DNA of 64,000 nucleotides from positions 1,984,001-2,048,000 of the forward strand of contig NZ_CP119787.1 in NCBI RefSeq assembly GCF_029338255.1. Reading direction: 5' to 3'. Below are positions 41,873-50,451 of this stretch, in pieces. How positions within the stretch are numbered: position 1 is the stretch's first letter; every line of letters begins with the position of its first letter. Source of the DNA: Haloarcula halobia. Lineage in GTDB: Archaea > Halobacteriota > Halobacteria > Halobacteriales > Haloarculaceae. Made by a program: the position numbers and the translations under genes. The notes under the pieces were generated by a model. It did no database searches and was not told the DNA's origin. It saw only the letters and a program-made list of their open reading frames with translations.

Positions 41873-42070
41873 TTATCGTATCAGCTCCGAGAACACGAAC
41901 GAGCCCTCCGTCGCGGACAGCCAGCGCGTCGTGCTCATCCTCCCGCTCGAATCGGTGTCGAATATCGTACACCGGTCGGGACGCTGCCGGGACCGTTCGA
42001 TGACGGTCCGGCAGACCGCTTTGTCGTCGAGCATCCCTTCCGAGTTGCCATCCGTGTCAAACCGTGCCAT
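41873..42070 (-). CDS. DUF7511-like small protein
   Basis: A 65-residue protein. The C-terminal half, CTIFDTDSSGRMSTTRWLSA followed by TEGSFVFSELIR, fits the haloarchaeal DUF7511 pattern (CTIY-type strand, charged turn, TTxW strand, then a short helix). ATG 42070 is preferred; the frame extends to a TTG at 42082. An AATAACCTT box on this strand lies 33 bases upstream. The function of the family is unknown. Confidence 0.65.
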   Translation of the reverse strand: MARFDTDGNSEGMLDDKAVCRTVIERSRQRPDRCTIFDTDSSGRMSTTRWLSATEGSFVFSELIR

Positions 42071-42501
42071 TCTTCTTCGCAAGGGAATCTCCCCGTTGGC
42101 GACAAGGTTATTGACATACTGACACTCGTTAGGGCCGGTTTACGATACGATCCCCTGGAAGGCCATGTGTGGGGGTCGCGGTCGGCGCGTGCCGCTCGCC
42201 TTGATGTCTTCTCCCCGTGTGGGCGTGTCCTGCACCGTTCGGACCCACCGAGGGAGTTTTTTCGATTGTTTTGACACTTCCTGGCTCATATGAAGAAAAT
42301 ATGTTCTTAAAAAAAGTATACGTAGATATCCTTGTGGGAACCGTAGATCGAATCGAGTGCGATAGTTCTATACTGGCGAAAAGCCGGCACGGGTTCCGTG
42401 CGCCTGTAGCTTTCGAGGGTGTCGACACGGACCGAGCACAACGCCTCGTGCGCCGCCGGCGCAGTCGGTGCGCTGTCCGGTGCGTGAGGGTCCACAGAAG
42501 G

Positions 42502-42528
42502 ACCCCCGAAGACGCTCCTCGGGGGGTG
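42502..42528 (+). other. Hairpin candidate upstream of nos promoter
   Basis: CCCCCGA and TCGGGGG can pair with a nine-base loop. It lies before the nos TATA box, so it is probably not in the nos mRNA. It could terminate an upstream transcript or be a DNA-level element. Confidence 0.28.
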
Positions 42529-42540
42529 TATTGAATCGCC

Positions 42541-42556
42541 CCCGAACGTGTTCGGG
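42541..42556. promoter_or_regulatory. CGAA-N4-TTCG palindrome (probable NarO-type site)
   Basis: CCCGAAC-GT-GTTCGGG is a palindrome of 7-base arms containing CGAA-CGTG-TTCG. To my knowledge, CGAA-N4-TTCG is the motif described upstream of NarO-dependent denitrification promoters in Haloferax. Here it lies 33 bases upstream of the TATATA box of the nos operon, fitting anaerobic activation. Confidence 0.72.
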
Positions 42557-42589
42557 TGGGTTCCCGACTAGTGAAAGCCCGGTTCCCTG

Positions 42590-42595
42590 TATATA
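42590..42595 (+). promoter_or_regulatory. TATATA box of nos operon
   Basis: It lies 34 bases before the halocyanin ATG, so the transcript would start roughly 8-12 bases before the ATG. Confidence 0.6.
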
Positions 42596-42629
42596 GGGGA
42601 GTCTCCCTTTCGTCGAACTGTGAGAAAAC

Positions 42630-43142
42630 ATGAAAACGCGTAGAGCGTTCATCCGTGGACTCGCCGTATCGGCGGTCGGCGCCGGAATCGCCGGGTGCTC
42701 CTCTTCCGGACAGTCGAGCGGTTCCAGCGGCGGCGGCTCCGGCGGTTCGACGGAGACGGACGGGGGGTCCGGTTCCGGCAGCGATGACGGGAGCGGCTCC
42801 GAGTTCGTCGAGGCGACCACTGTCGAGATGACCGACGAGCTCGCCTACGAACCGAAGCAGGTCGAAGTCGAGGCCGGGACGACGCTCACCTTCGAGAACG
42901 TCGGCAGCATCGGCCACACGGTGACGGCCTACGAGGACGAGATTCCGGACGGCGCGTCCTACTTCGCCTCCGGCGGGTACGACTCCGAGCAGGCGGCCAA
43001 GGACGCCTACGGCAACGATCAGGGTGGCAACGTCCCGAAAGGGGAGTCCTACGAGGTCACCCTCGAGACGACCGGTACGTACGAGTACTACTGCATCCCC
43101 CACGAGATGAACGGGATGGTCGGTACCATCAAGGTGGTCTAA
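42630..43142 (+). CDS. Halocyanin-type blue copper lipoprotein
   Basis: A 170-residue cupredoxin. TRRAFIRGLAVSAVG is a Tat signal and IAGC a lipobox, followed by a Gly/Ser linker. The plastocyanin-like domain starts near residue 65. The copper ligands are the His in SIGHTVTAYE and the Cys, His and Met in YYCIPHEMNGMVG. It is anchored outside the membrane and probably passes electrons to the nitrous oxide reductase encoded three bases downstream. As the first gene of the nos operon it follows the NarO-type palindrome and TATA box. Confidence 0.9.
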   Translation: MKTRRAFIRGLAVSAVGAGIAGCSSSGQSSGSSGGGSGGSTETDGGSGSGSDDGSGSEFVEATTVEMTDELAYEPKQVEVEAGTTLTFENVGSIGHTVTAYEDEIPDGASYFASGGYDSEQAAKDAYGNDQGGNVPKGESYEVTLETTGTYEYYCIPHEMNGMVGTIKVV

Positions 43143-43145
43143 TCT

Positions 43146-45128
43146 ATGTCACAGCATACCAACGACGACGAGCATCGAGAATCGAACGACGTCATCGACG
43201 AGTACGAACAGACCTTAGACGAGGTGCTGGCCGACGTCGAGGCACCGGAGTCCACCGACGACGGCGTCTCGCTGGACCTCCCCGGACTCAGCCTGAACCG
43301 CCGGGACTTCATGAAGGCCGGCGCGGCGGTCGGCGCGATGGGCGCCGTCGCCGGCTGTTCCGGACTCTCGAACGGCGACGGTGGGGGCGGGGGCTCCCAG
43401 TCCGGCGGCGAGTCCGGCGCGGGCCACCTGGTCGAACCCGGCGAGCACGACGAGTACTACGGGTTCTGGTCCGGGGGCCACTCCGGCGAACTGCGCGTCG
43501 TCGGTATCCCGTCGATGCGCGAACTGACCCGTATCCCCGTGTTCAACACCGACTGTGCGAGCGGGTACGGCTACACCGACCGCTCGACGGAGATGCTCGA
43601 AGAAGGCGGCGGGTACACCTGGGGTGACAACCACCACCCGAACCTCTCGGAGACCGGTGGCGACTACGACGGCGAGTACCTCTACGTCAACGACAAGGCC
43701 AACGGCCGCATCGCCCGTGTCAATCTGACGTACTTCGAGACGGACGCCATCACGGACGTCCCGAACATGCAGGCCATCCACGGCTGTACGGTGCTCTCGC
43801 CGGACACCAAGTACGTCCTGGGCAACGGGGAGTTCCGTGCGCCCCTGCCCAACGACGGCCGTGACGTGCACGACCCGGACGAGTACACGTCCCTGCTCGT
43901 CGCTGTGGACCCAGAATCCATGGAGACCCAGTGGCAGGTCAAGGTCGACGGCAACCTCGACATCAACGACACTGGGAAGGAGGGACGCTGGATCATCGCC
44001 TCCTGTTACAACAGCGAGGAGGCGACCGCCATCCAGGGCATGACCAAGGACGACCGGGACAACGTCAAGGCCTTCGACGTGCCGGCCATCGAGCAGGCCG
44101 TCGAGAACGGCAACTACGAGGAGGTCAACGGCGTTCCCGTCGTCGACGGCACCCAGTCCAGTTCCCTCAACCAGGGCGACCGTCCCATCGTGAAGTACAT
44201 CCCGACGCCCAAGAGCCCCCACTGTGTCGAGGTCGGGCCCAACGGTGACTACGCGTTCATCGCCGGCAAGCTCTCGCCGACGGTGACGATGCTCGACCTC
44301 AACAAGCTCGCCGACTCCAGCGACCCCGAAGAGGTCGTCGCCGGGCGGCCGCGGGTCGGGCTCGGACCGCTGCACACCACCTTCGACGGCAACGGCCACG
44401 CCTACACGTCCCTGTTCATCGACTCTCAGGTCGCGAAGTGGGACATCCAGCAGGCGGTGGAGGCCGAGACCGGGTCCGAGGACCCCATCATCGAGAAGCA
44501 GGACGTCCACTACAACCCCGGCCACATCCAGGCCCTGGAGGCGATGACCACCGACCCCGACGGGGAGTGGCTCGTCTGCCTGAACAAGCTCTCGAAGGAC
44601 CGCTTCCTGCCGGTCGGGCCCATCATGCCCGACAACGACCAGCTCATCCACATCGGCGACGGTGAAAAGTCGATGGAACTGGTCGCCGACCACCCGGCCT
44701 ATCCCGAACCGCACGATTGTGTGTTCGCACACAAGGACAAGATCGACGCCAAGAAGGTCTACGACAAGAACGACTACGAGGAAACCTACATCGAAGAGGG
44801 CGATACCGGCGTCGAGCGTACGGGCGAGAACAGCGTCGAGGTCAAGATGATCACCAAGCGCTCGGAGTACGGCCTGCCGGATTTCACCGTCAAGCAGGGC
44901 GACGAGGTCACGCTGAAGACGACCAACATCGAGAGCGTCCAGGACATCATCCACGGCGTCGCCATCCCCGGACACGACATCAACTACGCGGTGGCCCCGC
45001 AGGACACCCAGCACGTCACGTTCACCGCGGACGACCCCGGCGTGTACTGGATCTACTGCACGTACTTCTGCAGCGCCCTGCACCTGGAGATGCGCAGTCG
45101 GATGATCGTCGAACCGGCGGAGGAGTAA
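43146..45128 (+). CDS. nosZ: Nitrous-oxide reductase
   Basis: A 660-residue enzyme reducing N2O to N2. LNRRDFMKAGAAVGAMGAVA is a Tat signal preceded by a long acidic leader, and VAGC may be a lipobox. The seven-bladed propeller carries the CuZ ligands in DNHHPNLSETGGDYDG, IHGCTV, SPHCVEVG, GPLHTTFDGNGHAYT and EPHDCVF. The C-terminal cupredoxin domain holds CuA in YCTYFCSALHLEM, with IIHGVAIPGHDINY upstream. All expected copper motifs are present, so it should be functional. It is followed by nosB-like, nosD, nosF and nosY. Confidence 0.95.
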   Translation: MSQHTNDDEHRESNDVIDEYEQTLDEVLADVEAPESTDDGVSLDLPGLSLNRRDFMKAGAAVGAMGAVAGCSGLSNGDGGGGGSQSGGESGAGHLVEPGEHDEYYGFWSGGHSGELRVVGIPSMRELTRIPVFNTDCASGYGYTDRSTEMLEEGGGYTWGDNHHPNLSETGGDYDGEYLYVNDKANGRIARVNLTYFETDAITDVPNMQAIHGCTVLSPDTKYVLGNGEFRAPLPNDGRDVHDPDEYTSLLVAVDPESMETQWQVKVDGNLDINDTGKEGRWIIASCYNSEEATAIQGMTKDDRDNVKAFDVPAIEQAVENGNYEEVNGVPVVDGTQSSSLNQGDRPIVKYIPTPKSPHCVEVGPNGDYAFIAGKLSPTVTMLDLNKLADSSDPEEVVAGRPRVGLGPLHTTFDGNGHAYTSLFIDSQVAKWDIQQAVEAETGSEDPIIEKQDVHYNPGHIQALEAMTTDPDGEWLVCLNKLSKDRFLPVGPIMPDNDQLIHIGDGEKSMELVADHPAYPEPHDCVFAHKDKIDAKKVYDKNDYEETYIEEGDTGVERTGENSVEVKMITKRSEYGLPDFTVKQGDEVTLKTTNIESVQDIIHGVAIPGHDINYAVAPQDTQHVTFTADDPGVYWIYCTYFCSALHLEMRSRMIVEPAEE

Positions 45129-45155
45129 CCCCTCTCCCACCGGAGGTGTCCAGAT

Positions 45156-45932
45156 ATGCAACGACCCACCCTCGACGACTTCCGTGAGGTCAGGCGCGGC
45201 CTCCCCGTGGTAGCGGCGCTGCTGTTCGTGGCGGCGCTGGCCTTCCCCATGTGGGAGATCAGCGTTAAGGCGGTGCAGTACCCCGACACGATCCTTCGCC
45301 TCCAGCTGTACGCGTACCCGCACCTGAGCGGCGACTTCACGGAGATGGCACGGCTGAACCACTACATCGGGTTCTACTACCCGGACCCGGTGTTCATCGA
45401 GCCGAACTTCCCGGTCGAGGAGCGGGCCATCGACGTTCCCGAGTGGTCGCTGGGACCGTTCGCGTTCGTCGCCGTCTCGCTGCTGTCGGTGTTCGTGGCC
45501 ATCGCGCCGACCATCGAGAAGCTCAAGCGTGGGCTCACCTACCAGTTCGCCGGCACCGTCACGGTGTTCACCGTCATGGTCGCCGACATCCAGTACCGGC
45601 TCTGGCAGGCCGGCCACACCCTCGACCCCGACGCGCCCGTGATGGGCGTCAGCGGGTTCACCCCGCCCCTGTGGGGTCGCTACGAGGTGGCGAACATCAC
45701 CAGCGTCTCCCGGTTCGGCCTCGGGGCGTACATGGCGATGACCGCCGTCGGGATGCTCGCCGTGGCGTTCTACTACCGGAACGCCGACGTGCGGTTCGGT
45801 GACCTCCCGGGGCGAATCCGTGGCGGGGTCGCACGACTGCCCGGCGTCGGCCCGCGCCCGAACGACGAGCGTGCGGACGAACCGACCGAATCGGCGGCGC
45901 CACCCGTCGAAACCGGCACGAGGGATCCCTGA
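45156..45932 (+). CDS. NosB-like membrane protein of nos operon
   Basis: A 258-residue protein with about five membrane helices. VVAALLFVAALAFPMWEISV is the first, and a conserved-looking loop contains RLNHYIGFYYPDP. It lies between nosZ and nosD, where clade II nos clusters carry nosB, a membrane protein of unknown function. Identity with NosB is inferred from position and the NHYIG-type loop. GGAGG lies about 10 bases before the ATG. It may help deliver electrons or assemble NosZ. Confidence 0.68.
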   Translation: MQRPTLDDFREVRRGLPVVAALLFVAALAFPMWEISVKAVQYPDTILRLQLYAYPHLSGDFTEMARLNHYIGFYYPDPVFIEPNFPVEERAIDVPEWSLGPFAFVAVSLLSVFVAIAPTIEKLKRGLTYQFAGTVTVFTVMVADIQYRLWQAGHTLDPDAPVMGVSGFTPPLWGRYEVANITSVSRFGLGAYMAMTAVGMLAVAFYYRNADVRFGDLPGRIRGGVARLPGVGPRPNDERADEPTESAAPPVETGTRDP

Positions 45933-45934
45933 CC

Positions 45935-47317
45935 ATGGTCCGGACCCACCGCGCGGAACGCGCGTTCGTCCTCGCTACAGTCGTGGTACTCGTCCTGTCG
46001 GTCGTCGCGGCGGCCGCCGTCGCCGGCCAGGACCGACCCGAGGACGACCTGGCGTTCGACCCTGCCGTCCCGGAGACCGACGCCTTCAGCGCCCCCCGGG
46101 CCGACGGCACGGCCACCGTCAGCGGAGAGACCTACGCTAGTCTCCAGCGGGCCGTCGACGCGGCCGAAGCGGGCCAGACCGTCCGTGTCGAGGGCCGGTT
46201 CGACGAGACGGTCACCGTCGAGACACCGAACCTGACTGTCGTCGGCGAGGGGCCGGGGTCGGCCCTGCTCCACGGCGACGGCGAGGGCGACGTGCTCACC
46301 GTCGAGGCAACCGGCGTCACCGTCCGCGGCCTGTGGGTCCGGAACAGCGGGTACAGCACCGCAGAGAACGACGCGGCGGTCCGGGTCAACGCCAGTCACG
46401 TCACGATACGGGACAGCCGTATCACCGAGATGACCTTCGGCGTCTGGCTGAACGGCGTCAGCGACGCGACGGTCGCGAACAACACCATCGTCGGCCGCGA
46501 GGAGATCACCCGCCTGACCGACCGTGGCAACGGCATCCAGATCTGGAAGACCGAGGACTCGACCATCAGGAACAACGACATCACCACCGTCCGCGACGGC
46601 CTCTACTACAACTGGGCGGAAGACGTCGTCGCCAGCAACAATACCCTGTGGGACCTCCGCTACGGGGTCCACTACATGTACTCCGACGACAGCGCCCTCT
46701 ATAACAACACGGCGTTCGACAACGACGTCGGGTACGCGCTGATGGTCTCGAAGCACCTGGTCGTCCAGGACAACGTCGCGGTCAACAACACCGGTCAGTC
46801 CGGCCACGGCCTGCTGGTCAAGAGCATCGACGATACGGCGATCCGCGGGAACCACCTGGTCGGCAACGACAACGGCCTGTTCGTCTACAACTCCGTCGGC
46901 AACGAGCTAGCGAGCAACCTCGTCGTCGGCAACGACGTCGGCGTCCACATCGCGGCCGGCAGCACGGACGAGACGGTGTTCAACAACAGCTTCGTCCGGA
47001 ACGACCGCGCGGTGCTGGCCGTGATGAGCGAACAGGTCACCTGGAACGAGAGCGTCGGGAACTACTGGTCGGGCGCGAACCCGACCGACCTGGACGACGA
47101 CGGCGTCGGCGAGACGCGCTACCAGCCCGCCGGCGTCGTCCAGCAGGTGACCGCCGAGACGCCGGCCGCCCGCGTCTTCGCGAGCAGTCCGGCGTTCGAC
47201 GCCGTCCGCCTCGCCCAGTCTGCCGTGCCGGTCATCGAGTCGCCCGGCGTGGTCGACGCCCGCCCACTTACCGAACCGCCCCACGACAACTGGAGGACCT
47301 ACTATGAACGCGATTGA
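45935..47317 (+). CDS. nosD: NosD copper-site assembly protein
   Basis: A 460-residue exported protein needed for building the NosZ CuZ centre. The N-terminal FVLATVVVLVLSVVAAAAVA is a signal segment. From about residue 60 (YASLQRAVDAAEAGQTVRVE) to 400 it is a right-handed beta-helix of CASH/NosD repeats, such as VWLNGVSDATVANNTIVG. It begins two bases after the nosB-like stop and overlaps nosF by 14 bases, so the genes are co-translated. No C-terminal membrane anchor is evident. Confidence 0.92.
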   Translation: MVRTHRAERAFVLATVVVLVLSVVAAAAVAGQDRPEDDLAFDPAVPETDAFSAPRADGTATVSGETYASLQRAVDAAEAGQTVRVEGRFDETVTVETPNLTVVGEGPGSALLHGDGEGDVLTVEATGVTVRGLWVRNSGYSTAENDAAVRVNASHVTIRDSRITEMTFGVWLNGVSDATVANNTIVGREEITRLTDRGNGIQIWKTEDSTIRNNDITTVRDGLYYNWAEDVVASNNTLWDLRYGVHYMYSDDSALYNNTAFDNDVGYALMVSKHLVVQDNVAVNNTGQSGHGLLVKSIDDTAIRGNHLVGNDNGLFVYNSVGNELASNLVVGNDVGVHIAAGSTDETVFNNSFVRNDRAVLAVMSEQVTWNESVGNYWSGANPTDLDDDGVGETRYQPAGVVQQVTAETPAARVFASSPAFDAVRLAQSAVPVIESPGVVDARPLTEPPHDNWRTYYERD

Positions 47318-48284
47318 CATCGAGGACGTGACGAAGCGATACGGCGACGTGCAGGCCCTCGACGGGCTCAGTCTGTCCGTTGAGCGGGGGACGACCCTGG
47401 GCGTGTTCGGCACCAACGGCGCCGGCAAGACCACGCTGTTCAAGCTGCTCGTTGGCCTGAACCGGCCCGACGACGGGACCGTCCGCGTCGCGGGCCTGGA
47501 CCCGGCCGACGGGACGGCGGTCCGCGAGCGGGTGCGCTACCTCCCGGAACACGCGGGCTTCCCGCCGAACCTCACCGGCCGCGAGATACTTCGCTTCCAC
47601 GCCCGGATGCGGTCGGTGCCCGGCGAGCAGCGGGCCCATCACGTCGAGCGCATCCTCCACACCGTCGGGCTGGCCGAGGCGGCCGACCGCCCTGTCAGTG
47701 GCTACTCCAACGGGATGAACCGCCGCCTCGGCCTGGGGACGACCCTGGTCGGCGATCCGGCGGTGCTGATCCTCGACGAACCGACCGCCGGCCTCGACCC
47801 CGAGGGCATCCAGGCCTTCCACGACATCGTCGAGTCGCTGGCGGCCGAAACCGAGGTGACGATCGTCTTCTCATCGCACGCGCTGAGTGAAATCGAACAG
47901 CTCTGCGACCAGGCCGTCGTCGTCGCCGACGGCAGGGTCGCGATGCGCGGCCCGGTCGAGACGCTCCGGCGGGCGGCCGGCGACGAGGTGACGATCCGCC
48001 TCACGCTGGCCGACGCCGACGAGGCCCAGCGAGCGACGGCGACGCTCCGCGACGACCCACACGCCGAGAACGTCGCCTGGAACGGCCCGCGTCTCGAAGC
48101 GACCTGCCACCCCGACGCCGCCTACGATCTGTTGACGGGCGTCCAGAGCCGGTACGACGTCGACCGCTTCGAGGTGCGTGAACCCGGACTGGAGGCTGCC
48201 TTCCACGAGGCCGTGGGGACCGCATCGAGGGCCCCCCGGCCCGAGACCGGACGTGACGACGTCCAGGGAGGTGAGACGGCGTGA
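47304..48284 (+). CDS. nosF: NosF ABC transporter ATPase
   Basis: A 326-residue ATP-binding subunit. Walker A is GTNGAGKTTL near residue 37, the ABC signature region is SGYSNGMNRRL, and Walker B is VLILDEPTAGLDP. The C-terminal 100 residues form a beta-rich extension. It works with NosY in the inner membrane and NosD outside to supply sulfur or copper for the NosZ centre. GGAGG lies 8 bases before the ATG, inside the end of nosD. Its stop overlaps the nosY GTG. Confidence 0.93.
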   Translation: MNAIDIEDVTKRYGDVQALDGLSLSVERGTTLGVFGTNGAGKTTLFKLLVGLNRPDDGTVRVAGLDPADGTAVRERVRYLPEHAGFPPNLTGREILRFHARMRSVPGEQRAHHVERILHTVGLAEAADRPVSGYSNGMNRRLGLGTTLVGDPAVLILDEPTAGLDPEGIQAFHDIVESLAAETEVTIVFSSHALSEIEQLCDQAVVVADGRVAMRGPVETLRRAAGDEVTIRLTLADADEAQRATATLRDDPHAENVAWNGPRLEATCHPDAAYDLLTGVQSRYDVDRFEVREPGLEAAFHEAVGTASRAPRPETGRDDVQGGETA

Positions 48285-49201
48285 CCTCCGACGACCACAG
48301 CGACGGGAGCCGATCCGACCCGGCGGTCGAATCCGACGGCGGGTACACCTCGGCGGCGGCCACCGGCGAACTGCGAGCGGACGGCGGCCGTCTCCGACTG
48401 CCCGACTGGCCGGTGCTCACCGTCGCCGCCCGCGAGTACCGCCTCGCGGTGCGGAGTCGCTGGGCGCTCGGCGTCGTCTTGCTGTTCGGGCTGTTCAGCG
48501 GCGCGGTCGTCCAGTTCGGGGCCACGTCCGTCGGTCCCGGCCGCTTCGACGCCGTCGTCGCGACGCTGGCCGAACTGGGCGTCTACCTGGTACCGCTGGC
48601 CGCGCTCGCCTTCGGCTACGATACGATCGTCGGGGCCGACGAGCAGGGGTCGCTCGAACTCCTGCTGTCGCTCCCGGTGTCCCAGGGTCGGGTCGTCACC
48701 GGGGCGTACCTCGGCCGGTCGGCGGTGCTGGGCGGCGCGATGTTGCTCGGGTTCGTCCCCGGCGCGCTGCTCACCGTCAGGTACCTGGGACTCGGGAGCC
48801 TCGGGACGTACGCGGCCGTCGCCCTGACGGCGGTGCTGATGGCCTGCGCGGTGCTCGCCGTCGCCGTCCTCGTCTCGACGCTCGTCGCCGAGAAGGCCCA
48901 CGCGCTCGGCGTCGCGCTGGCGCTGTGGCTGTGGATGGCCCTGTTGCACGACCTGGTGGCGCTGGGCGTGGTCGCCACGCTTGACGCAGGCGGAACCGCC
49001 GTCGCCGCGGCCGTCCTGCTCAATCCCGTCGACTGCTTCCGGGTCCTGGCGCTCTCGCAGGTCGACGTCGTCGCCGGCGGGTTCGGTGCCGTCATGGCCC
49101 AGGCCGGCCTCTCGGTGCCCGTCGTCGGCGCGGCGCTGCTCGGCTGGACCGTCGTGCCGATGGCCCTGGCGAGTCGGGCCATCTCCCGGCGCCGACTCTG
49201 A
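48281..49201 (+). CDS. nosY: NosY ABC transporter permease
   Basis: A 306-residue membrane protein with about six helices after a polar N-terminal tail of about 45 residues. LTVAAREYRLAVRSRWALGV and DEQGSLELLLSLPVSQGRVV are typical of ABC-2-type permeases including NosY. It starts at a GTG overlapping the nosF stop (GTGA). It is the last nos gene here: neither nosL nor nosR is in the window, so copper delivery and electron supply must rely on genes elsewhere or on the halocyanin and NosB-like protein. Confidence 0.9.
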   Translation: MTSDDHSDGSRSDPAVESDGGYTSAAATGELRADGGRLRLPDWPVLTVAAREYRLAVRSRWALGVVLLFGLFSGAVVQFGATSVGPGRFDAVVATLAELGVYLVPLAALAFGYDTIVGADEQGSLELLLSLPVSQGRVVTGAYLGRSAVLGGAMLLGFVPGALLTVRYLGLGSLGTYAAVALTAVLMACAVLAVAVLVSTLVAEKAHALGVALALWLWMALLHDLVALGVVATLDAGGTAVAAAVLLNPVDCFRVLALSQVDVVAGGFGAVMAQAGLSVPVVGAALLGWTVVPMALASRAISRRRL

Positions 49202-49211
49202 AGGCTCGCGG

Positions 49212-49464
49212 TCAGCGTTCCGCCCCTTCTGTCCGCTGGAGACAGACGAAGTAGGTCGACGCCGAGCACGTCGTGACCGCGGCGCGCGAGAAACAGCGCG
49301 AGTTCGCCGGTGCCACAGCCGGCGTCGAGGACCGGATCCCGGACCAGCCCCTGTTCTTCCAGGTAGACGAACGCCCGCTGTGGACGGTCGATGTCCCAGT
49401 GCTGGACGCCCGTGTGGGCCGCGTCGTAGACGTGCCGGAGCGGGCACTCCAGGCCGGGGACCAT
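49212..49464 (-). pseudogene. Class I SAM methyltransferase remnant
   Basis: The N-terminal 70 residues are a clear class I methyltransferase start: RAFVYLEEQGLVRDPVLDAG, CGTGELALFLARRGHDVLGV and D (motif I and the acidic residue of motif II). Directly after GVD the good frame is lost; one frame over, YFVCLQRTEGAER ends in a TGA at 49214-49212, which looks like the original C-terminus. About 110-140 central residues typical of the fold are missing. This is therefore a gene with an internal deletion and frameshift, the same kind of damage as in glmS at 827. Confidence 0.72.
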
Positions 49465-49513
49465 GCCCGGACTAGTATCGAGATTTTGACAGTAGGGTGG
49501 CCTCGACGGCGTC

Positions 49514-50410
49514 TCAGACCGACTGGAGCGCCGTCGCCTCGGGTCGCTCGAACAGTCGCGCGACCCGCTCGGTGGTCGGCGTGCGCTCGTGTTCGTTCTC
49601 GAGCAGCACCGTCTCGCTCGGGAACAGGCGCTCGCCCAGCTCCAGGCCGTGGTCGCGGGCAGTCGACCCCGAGACGGTGAGGTAGACGCCCAGGCCCGCC
49701 GCCGCGATGTCGGCTTCCTCCTCGCGGCCGCCGTCCGGGTAGGTGAACGAGACGTCCTGGAGGGCCTCCGTCCCGAGGACGGCCTCGACGAGTCGCTCGT
49801 AGCGCGGCGAGATACACAGGTCGCCCGTGTACGCCGAGACGAACGCCCGGTCGAGCGACCGGTCCTGTGAGTCGACGACCTCCGGCGTCGCGAGCAGCGT
49901 GTGGTACACCGTATCGCCCAGGCCGGTGACGACGCGCACGTCGGTGTCGAGCGGGTCGATGCGGTCGTTTATCTCCGCGATGCTGGTCAGGGGGTCCGCA
50001 CGCAGCTGGACGACCTCCTCCAGGACGAGGTCGGCGCTGTCGAAGCCAAGTGCGAACTCGTGGGTCCGCAGTGCCCGGAAGGGCTCCTCGCGGCCGACCA
50101 GTTGCACGTCGCCGTGATCGGTCGGGACGGTGACGCTGTCGAAGACGACGCGCCGGGGCATCCCGTCCCGGTCGTCCCGGAGCAGGGTGAACTCCGGTTC
50201 CGTCGGGTCCTCGAGCGAGGAGTAGTCGGCGAGTCGCTGGTAGACCTGCTCGTCGGCGGTCTGGCGTCCCTTGGTGACGGCCTTCTCGTACTGCAGGGTG
50301 GAGATGATGTCGTCGGCCAGCTCGGTCGTCCCGGTCCGAGTGGCGAGCCGTTCGAGCACGGCTTCGAGGGGGCGTCCCTTCCGCGGGACGGCCACTCTTG
50401 TCGTCGTCAT
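49514..50410 (-). CDS. HisG-like protein of unknown function
   Basis: A 298-residue soluble protein. The start TTTRVAVPRKGRPLEAVLE and the later HEFALGFDSADLVLEEV recall the two-lobed periplasmic-binding-type fold of ATP phosphoribosyltransferase (HisG). However, its phosphoribosyl-binding motif is not obvious and the length is unusual. ADPLTSIAEINDRIDP and VVTGLGDTVYHTLLATPEVV follow. I chose ATG 50410 over an upstream start at 50491. It may be a haloarchaeal paralogue with another substrate. Confidence is high that it is a real gene, low in its function. Confidence 0.6.
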   Translation of the reverse strand: MTTTRVAVPRKGRPLEAVLERLATRTGTTELADDIISTLQYEKAVTKGRQTADEQVYQRLADYSSLEDPTEPEFTLLRDDRDGMPRRVVFDSVTVPTDHGDVQLVGREEPFRALRTHEFALGFDSADLVLEEVVQLRADPLTSIAEINDRIDPLDTDVRVVTGLGDTVYHTLLATPEVVDSQDRSLDRAFVSAYTGDLCISPRYERLVEAVLGTEALQDVSFTYPDGGREEEADIAAAGLGVYLTVSGSTARDHGLELGERLFPSETVLLENEHERTPTTERVARLFERPEATALQSV

Positions 50411-50451
50411 TGTCGGGACGAGAGCGGGCGACGGTAAAACGAGTTCGGTTG

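Larger units (their letters stand above)
42071..42629. other. Regulatory region upstream of nos operon
   Basis: No convincing gene. The segment 42250-42350 is unusually AT-rich for this window. A hairpin candidate (42502-42528), a CGAA-N4-TTCG palindrome and a TATATA box lie closer to the operon. Confidence 0.5.

Noticed and set aside
42217-42534. Open frame in the AT-rich region upstream of the nos operon
   Set aside because: It spans the AT-rich stretch and the GC-rich hairpin, shows no family resemblance and has an abrupt change of composition. More likely non-coding.
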